Source: Oscillospiraceae bacterium
Lineage (GTDB): Bacteria; Bacillota; Clostridia; Oscillospirales; Ruminococcaceae
DNA length: 8,171 bases
Assembly: GCA_018110855.1 (NCBI GenBank)
Contig: JAGBFZ010000022.1
Coordinates: forward strand, 1 to 8,171
Direction: 5' to 3'
The notes below the pieces were generated by a model. That model made no database searches. It was not told the origin of the DNA and was given only the letters and a program-made list of their open reading frames with translations. Of the stretch, positions 5,178 through 8,171 are shown one piece after another (within the stretch, counting starts at the first letter, position 1; each line of letters starts with the position of its first letter). The position numbers were made by a program, and so were the translations under genes.

Positions 5178-5822
5178 TTATTCTTTTTTTGCAGCCTCGG
5201 GCTGAATGAACGCCTTTCTCACAAAAGGTATGAACATACCGCCCACTGCATTTCCCATTGTCATAACAAGGAGATATATCACCGTATTGAGCGACCATAC
5301 CCTTGCCACCGTAAAATAAAACATATTTGCAATGCAGTGCTCATATCCGCTGAGGATAAACGCCATTACGGGAAGGAATACCGCAAGCATCTGTCCCACA
5401 GGATTAGAAATTTTCTTATAACCGTCTGCGGCGATGAACATGAGCATACCGCAGAAAATCGCAAGAATGAAAATGCTCAGCAGACTGTCGTTGAATTTGA
5501 CCTCGCATATCTGAGCAGCCTTTTCGCTTACTGCAGAGGAAATTCGTGTGCAAAGGAGCATACCGCCCATTGCGGCAGTGCCAACCAGATTTCCAAGCCA
5601 TATAATGATAAGGTCTAATATGTAGGAGGGCTTGTTTTCAACAGCATAGCCAACCTTTCCCGTAAACAGATTGAAGCCGAAGGAAAGTATCACGAAAAGT
5701 CCCGTTCCGAAAAGAAAGGAGCCTAAATATTTGCTGTCGCAGGAGAGAAATACCGCGCCGCCGATGCCGATAGCAAAGCCCGTCAATACCGCACGGAGGA
5801 AAATATCAATAACACGTTTCAT
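5178..5822 (-). CDS. Formate/nitrite transporter (FNT) family channel
   Basis: Integral inner-membrane protein of 214 residues with about six hydrophobic segments. It matches the FNT family of pentameric channels for small monovalent acids (formate, nitrite, hydrosulfide). Family marks are FGFNLFTGKVGY (48-59), WLGNLVGTAAMGG (75-87) and FILSGYEHCIANMFYF (155-170), with the central pore His162, and GNAVGGMFI (190-198). It is shorter than typical members (about 250-280 residues), mainly in its termini and loops. I chose ATG 5822, eight bases after AAGGG; GTG 5831 in the same frame overlaps that site. The gene sits between two terminators with only about 30 bases upstream, so transcription may come from read-through of the four-cysteine gene. 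Which anion it carries cannot be decided here; formate is plausible for a fermenter. Confidence 0.88.
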   Translation of the reverse strand: MKRVIDIFLRAVLTGFAIGIGGAVFLSCDSKYLGSFLFGTGLFVILSFGFNLFTGKVGYAVENKPSYILDLIIIWLGNLVGTAAMGGMLLCTRISSAVSEKAAQICEVKFNDSLLSIFILAIFCGMLMFIAADGYKKISNPVGQMLAVFLPVMAFILSGYEHCIANMFYFTVARVWSLNTVIYLLVMTMGNAVGGMFIPFVRKAFIQPEAAKKE

Positions 5823-5854
5823 AAAATACACCCTTATGTAAATATATCTGCCCG

Positions 5855-5883
5855 AAAAAATATGCCGACAGAAGTCGGCATAT
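5855..5883 (-). terminator. Intrinsic terminator after the four-cysteine protein gene
   Basis: On the minus strand, ATATGCCGAC (5883-5874) and GTCGGCATAT (5869-5860) form a perfect 10-bp stem with a TTCT loop, running directly into a T-run (5860-5855). It lies about 25 bases after the stop of the 69-residue gene and only 32 bases before the FNT start codon. Confidence 0.9.
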
Positions 5884-5907
5884 CAAGGCTCTTATGTAAT
5901 CAAAAAA

Positions 5908-6117
5908 TTACTCGTCGTCAAAGTTACCGGGGATATGGAGCTGCTTTACGGGGATACGTTTAAGAGGAGAATACTGAAATTTATTGCATGAAGCGTCTCC
6001 GTTTACAAGACCTCTTTTCTCGCAGAGAACCTTGCCGCCGTCCTTAGCTCTTGTTCCGAAAGCGCAGTACTGGCACTGTGGCTCTATATCGTTTCCGAAA
6101 TATTTCTTCTTTGCCAT
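5908..6117 (-). CDS. Conserved-looking small four-cysteine protein, 69 aa
   Basis: Cytoplasmic-looking basic protein of unknown function, beginning MAKKKYFGNDIEP. Cysteines sit at 15, 18, 32 and 44 in the pattern C-x2-C-x13-C-x11-C, which could hold zinc or an iron-sulfur cluster. The C-terminal part, FQYSPLKRIPVKQL, is basic and aromatic and could contact nucleic acid or a protein partner. There is no membrane segment. I recall similar short CxxC proteins annotated as hypothetical in Clostridia but cannot name a family. Supported as a gene by AAGGA with about 8-base spacing, a promoter-like sequence upstream and a strong terminator directly downstream. It is first in a minus-strand chain with an FNT channel and sodC, which hints at a redox or anaerobic role; that is inference only. 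Confidence 0.82.
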   Translation of the reverse strand: MAKKKYFGNDIEPQCQYCAFGTRAKDGGKVLCEKRGLVNGDASCNKFQYSPLKRIPVKQLHIPGNFDDE

Positions 6118-6158
6118 ATAAACATTCCTTTCTTAACACCAAGATACGTCTTTTATAT

Positions 6159-6187
6159 ATTATATCATATTTTTTTTTGTTTGGCTA
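6159..6187 (-). promoter_or_regulatory. Likely promoter for the four-cysteine protein gene
   Basis: On the minus strand, a perfect -10 TATAAT (6164-6159) stands 17 bp after TAGCCA (6187-6182), which matches four of six -35 consensus bases. The predicted start is near 6152, giving a leader of about 35 bases. The -35 lies in the last codons of the YlbJ-like gene; no terminator hairpin separates the two genes. Confidence 0.55.
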
Positions 6188-7265
6188 CATTTTTTTGAGA
6201 TAATATTAAAATCGTCATTATCAACAAAATTATAGATAGCAATGGTGAATATTCACTAAATCTTATTTCCTCATAAACGGGAGCGCTTACGGTAATAACA
6301 CTTACCACGCAGAATTTAGGGATAAAGCTGCGGCAGATGAAATAGGCAGTCACAGCACAGGGAACACGCCACAGAAGCGCTTTTAAAGGCGAAAAGCCGC
6401 TGCACACCGCCTTTATCTGCATATGAACGCACAGTCCGCCAAAGGAGAGAAATGCCGCAGTAAGGGGCAGTATAGCCGATTGTTCCCCGAAAACGCCGCA
6501 TAAATTGCTTATTTCAAAAAATGATCTTGCAAAGGGATAGACCTGAGCGGCGGGAGCGTCTGTCAGCTTTGATATGAGCATTGATATGCCCGAAAGAAGT
6601 CCTGCTTTTGTAAATATTCCCATCAGTGCCGCCATAAGCAGCACCATTGCGCATATCATGGTCATGCTTTCGGATGCAGAATGGGCGGCGGCGGTTATAT
6701 CCTCCGCAGTGAGTCTCGGAGTGACCTTTTCTCCGCTTTTTTCGGGGATCGTCCGAAAGGGAGCGGTTACAAGAGCAGCAATGAGATTTGCGCCCGAAAC
6801 TCCAAGCATAACGGCTATCCATGCTTCTGAGCTTCTTGGTGCAGCAGCGGCAGATACCGCCATGATATATGCAGGTCCCGGAGCAATGCAGAAGCAGAGA
6901 AGCTCCTCCGCCGAGCCTTCCGACAGCCGTCCGCTTTCTCTCATTTCGTTTATGAGAGCCGCACCGATGGGATATCCTGCAAGCTGGCTTATGAGAAAAA
7001 CGGGGAAAAACTCCTCAGGCATACGCAGGATATACCTTGAAAAAAGCGAAAAGGGTCTGCCGAGGAGCTTGTAGGTCTCGGTTGAGATGAGCAGCTTTGA
7101 AGCGGCAGTGAAGGCAAAAAGCGATGGGATAAGCACCGAGATGCACAGCGCCGCCGCCTTTGCACATTCCTTTGCCGATTCTCTGCTTGCCCATATAAGA
7201 GCCGTCGCAATGAAAATAACGAAAGTCGCGGGGCTTATCTGTTTTATGAGCCTGAAAAATTTCAC
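6165..7265 (-). CDS. YlbJ-like sporulation/nucleoside-recognition (Gate) membrane protein
   Basis: Polytopic membrane protein of 366 residues with about eight hydrophobic segments. Two marks of the nucleoside-recognition/Gate family of sporulation membrane proteins are visible: SQLAGYPIGAALINEMRESG (93-112), corresponding to the SGYPIGA region of YlbJ, and LSFGGLCVHMQIKAV (273-287), corresponding to FGGLSVHAQ, preceded by FFEISNLCG (249-257). In Bacillus, YlbJ is a sporulation membrane protein and related Gate-domain proteins move small molecules into the forespore. The transported molecule here is unknown. It starts with GTG at 7265, after AAAGGA about 10 bases upstream. It is divergent from yqfC-yqfD, also sporulation genes, across 112 bp. 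The assignment to YlbJ rather than another Gate-family paralogue is moderate. Confidence 0.75.
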   Translation of the reverse strand: MKFFRLIKQISPATFVIFIATALIWASRESAKECAKAAALCISVLIPSLFAFTAASKLLISTETYKLLGRPFSLFSRYILRMPEEFFPVFLISQLAGYPIGAALINEMRESGRLSEGSAEELLCFCIAPGPAYIMAVSAAAAPRSSEAWIAVMLGVSGANLIAALVTAPFRTIPEKSGEKVTPRLTAEDITAAAHSASESMTMICAMVLLMAALMGIFTKAGLLSGISMLISKLTDAPAAQVYPFARSFFEISNLCGVFGEQSAILPLTAAFLSFGGLCVHMQIKAVCSGFSPLKALLWRVPCAVTAYFICRSFIPKFCVVSVITVSAPVYEEIRFSEYSPLLSIILLIMTILILSQKNVAKQKKI

Positions 7266-7377
7266 AATATATACCGTCCTTTATACCGAACTGCCCCTTA
7301 GCATAAAGCCAGGCGGGGCTTAATATATATAATTACGGGGACGGGGAAAATATTCCACGCAGAAAGGAAAGATGTGA
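7266..7377. other. Divergent intergenic region between the YlbJ-like gene and yqfC
   Basis: 112 bp holding the control signals for both sporulation-type genes. I see ribosome sites at both ends, an AT-rich core around 7320-7334 with TATAAT at 7328-7333, and a tandem ACGGGG repeat (7335-7346). No matching TTGACA-like -35 is spaced correctly on either strand. GCATAAA (7301-7307) resembles a sigma-E -35, but the matching -10 is poor. No promoter is called. Confidence 0.5.
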
Positions 7378-7608
7378 ATGGAGCTGAAGTCCCGTGGCTC
7401 ACAGATCGTTATCTGCGGAAATTCCTACCTTGAGGTGGAAAATTGCAGGCGTATCATGGAGTACAACGACATATATCTCAAGGTAAAGACCTATTCGGGA
7501 ATGGTGATAGAGATATGGGGCAGCGGACTTATGCTGTCGGATTACAATACCGAGGGCATTGCCGTCAGGGGAAAAATTTCCTCGGTGGAGCTTCACGGCT
7601 CGGAATAG
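7378..7608 (+). CDS. yqfC: YabP/YqfC-family sporulation protein
   Basis: Small protein of 76 residues of the YabP/YqfC family. It is mostly beta-strand, with the family pattern of a buried strand near the N-terminus (QIVICGNSYLEVENCRRIMEY, residues 9-29), then DIYLKVKTYSGMVIEIWGSG (31-50), and the closing strand GIAVRGKISSVEL (60-72). In Bacillus, yqfC is expressed in the mother cell under sigma-E and its precise biochemical role is unsettled. The start ATG 7378 follows AAAGGA by nine bases. A yqfD homologue follows after 24 bases, the conserved gene pair that makes this call firm. It is slightly shorter than the Bacillus protein (about 93 residues). Presence of the pair does not prove that the organism sporulates. 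Confidence 0.85.
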   Translation: MELKSRGSQIVICGNSYLEVENCRRIMEYNDIYLKVKTYSGMVIEIWGSGLMLSDYNTEGIAVRGKISSVELHGSE

Positions 7609-7632
7609 TTTAATAGAAAGGGAGTCGGAAAA

Positions 7633-8171
7633 ATGCGATTGTACAGGCTCCGAAGCCGAACAGGCTTCCTTATATATTCGGAGCAGGGGAGGGATACAAA
7701 AAAATTCATAAACGCCCTGAGAAGCAGCCCCATAAAATTCTTCGGGCTTTCGGTGAGAAACGATAGGCTATACGGATATGTGAGCACATGGGATTATCCT
7801 GCTGTGAAATATCTTGCGGAGCAGCACAAGCTCACCTGCGAGAAGATTGATGAAAAGGGAGCTGCAAAGCAGCTTTCGGGGTATAAGCGGCGATGGGGGC
7901 TTGTGATAGGCGTTATTCTGTCTGCGGCGATGGTTATGCAGCTCAGTGACAGGGTAATGATAATTGAGGTGGGGGGGAATAAAAATATACCCACTGAACG
8001 GATAATATCCCATCTCGAGGATGCAGGGATATTTATCGGCAGCAGGATATCTTCTGTGGATATGCGGCTTGCGGAAAGGCAGGTCGCCGCCATGGACAAG
8101 GATATCGACTGGGTGGGGATAAAGCATATCGGCAGCAGGGTAACTGTGGAGATAAACGAGATAAAGGCTCC
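7633..8171 (+). CDS. yqfD: Sporulation protein YqfD (partial, 3' end beyond window)
   Basis: I translated from ATG 7633, open to the window edge (179 codons; Bacillus YqfD has about 400). The N-terminal soluble part (1-85), including the family-typical KKFINALRSS near residue 25, precedes a membrane span (about 87-104). After the span, MIIEVGGNKNIPTERIISHL (109-128) and DIDWVGIKHIGSRVTVEINE (158-177) match the conserved post-membrane region of YqfD, which resembles a POTRA-like fold. The ribosome site AAAGGGAG ends eight bases before the ATG. The gene follows yqfC by 24 bases and is surely co-transcribed with it. A run of seven G at about 7972-7978 is in frame and does not break the gene. Function in spore formation is known only genetically. 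Confidence 0.88.
   Translation, partial: MRLYRLRSRTGFLIYSEQGRDTKKFINALRSSPIKFFGLSVRNDRLYGYVSTWDYPAVKYLAEQHKLTCEKIDEKGAAKQLSGYKRRWGLVIGVILSAAMVMQLSDRVMIIEVGGNKNIPTERIISHLEDAGIFIGSRISSVDMRLAERQVAAMDKDIDWVGIKHIGSRVTVEINEIKA

Noticed and set aside
5148..5618. 156-codon open frame on the plus strand opposite the FNT gene
   Set aside because: The minus-strand frame has clear FNT motifs and membrane segments; the plus frame has no recognisable content and a start inside a terminator.
7301..7330. Sigma-E-like promoter before yqfC
   Set aside because: GCATAAA resembles a -35, but the sequence at the expected -10 distance matches only about half of the consensus.
7966..7982. Run of seven G in yqfD as a possible frameshift or sequencing error
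   Set aside because: The frame reads through it into conserved YqfD sequence on both sides, so no break is present.

Overview
The window looks like chromosomal DNA of an anaerobic Firmicute of the class Clostridia, most likely a Ruminococcus-like member of the Oscillospiraceae. This is inferred from gene content and layout, because no rRNA or other marker gene is present. The hprK–PHP–murB grouping, the YtrA-type GntR/ABC pair, the YlbJ-like membrane protein, yqfC-yqfD, and strong AAGGAGG-like ribosome sites with TTGACA/TATAAT-like promoters all fit. Nearly all of the window is coding. There is no tRNA, rRNA, CRISPR array, insertion sequence or phage gene.

Left arm (1-1564, minus strand): a three-gene operon read leftward. 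It encodes an OmpR/PhoB-type response regulator with a degraded receiver domain, a short YtrA-subfamily GntR repressor, and an ABC transporter ATPase cut by the window edge. It has a near-consensus promoter. A perfect 11-bp-arm inverted repeat overlaps the -10 box, and a series of CTGTATTA direct repeats follows in the leader. This looks like an autoregulated efflux or stress module.

Centre (1754-4667, plus strand): hprK (carbon catabolite control), an unlisted 50-codon single-membrane-span protein, a PHP-family metal hydrolase, and murB (peptidoglycan precursor synthesis). This is the known clostridial hprK/PHP/murB neighbourhood, but it stops at murB: the usual rapZ-yvcK-whiA genes do not follow.

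Right-centre (4664-6117, minus strand): a chain of three genes, namely a 69-residue four-cysteine protein, a small formate/nitrite-family channel, and a Cu/Zn superoxide dismutase without an export signal. Each of the first two is followed by a strong intrinsic terminator that directly abuts the next gene. The sodC ribosome site and start lie inside the terminator of the channel gene. The sodC and murB stop codons share the bases TTAA, so the two convergent genes overlap.

Right arm (6165-8171): a YlbJ-like sporulation/nucleoside-gate membrane protein (minus) divergent from yqfC and a partial yqfD (plus). This is a spore-formation module.

Most proteins belong to known families. The least explained items are the regulatory architecture at 1580-1690, the terminator/start overlap at 5120-5162, the 50-aa membrane protein and the four-cysteine protein.
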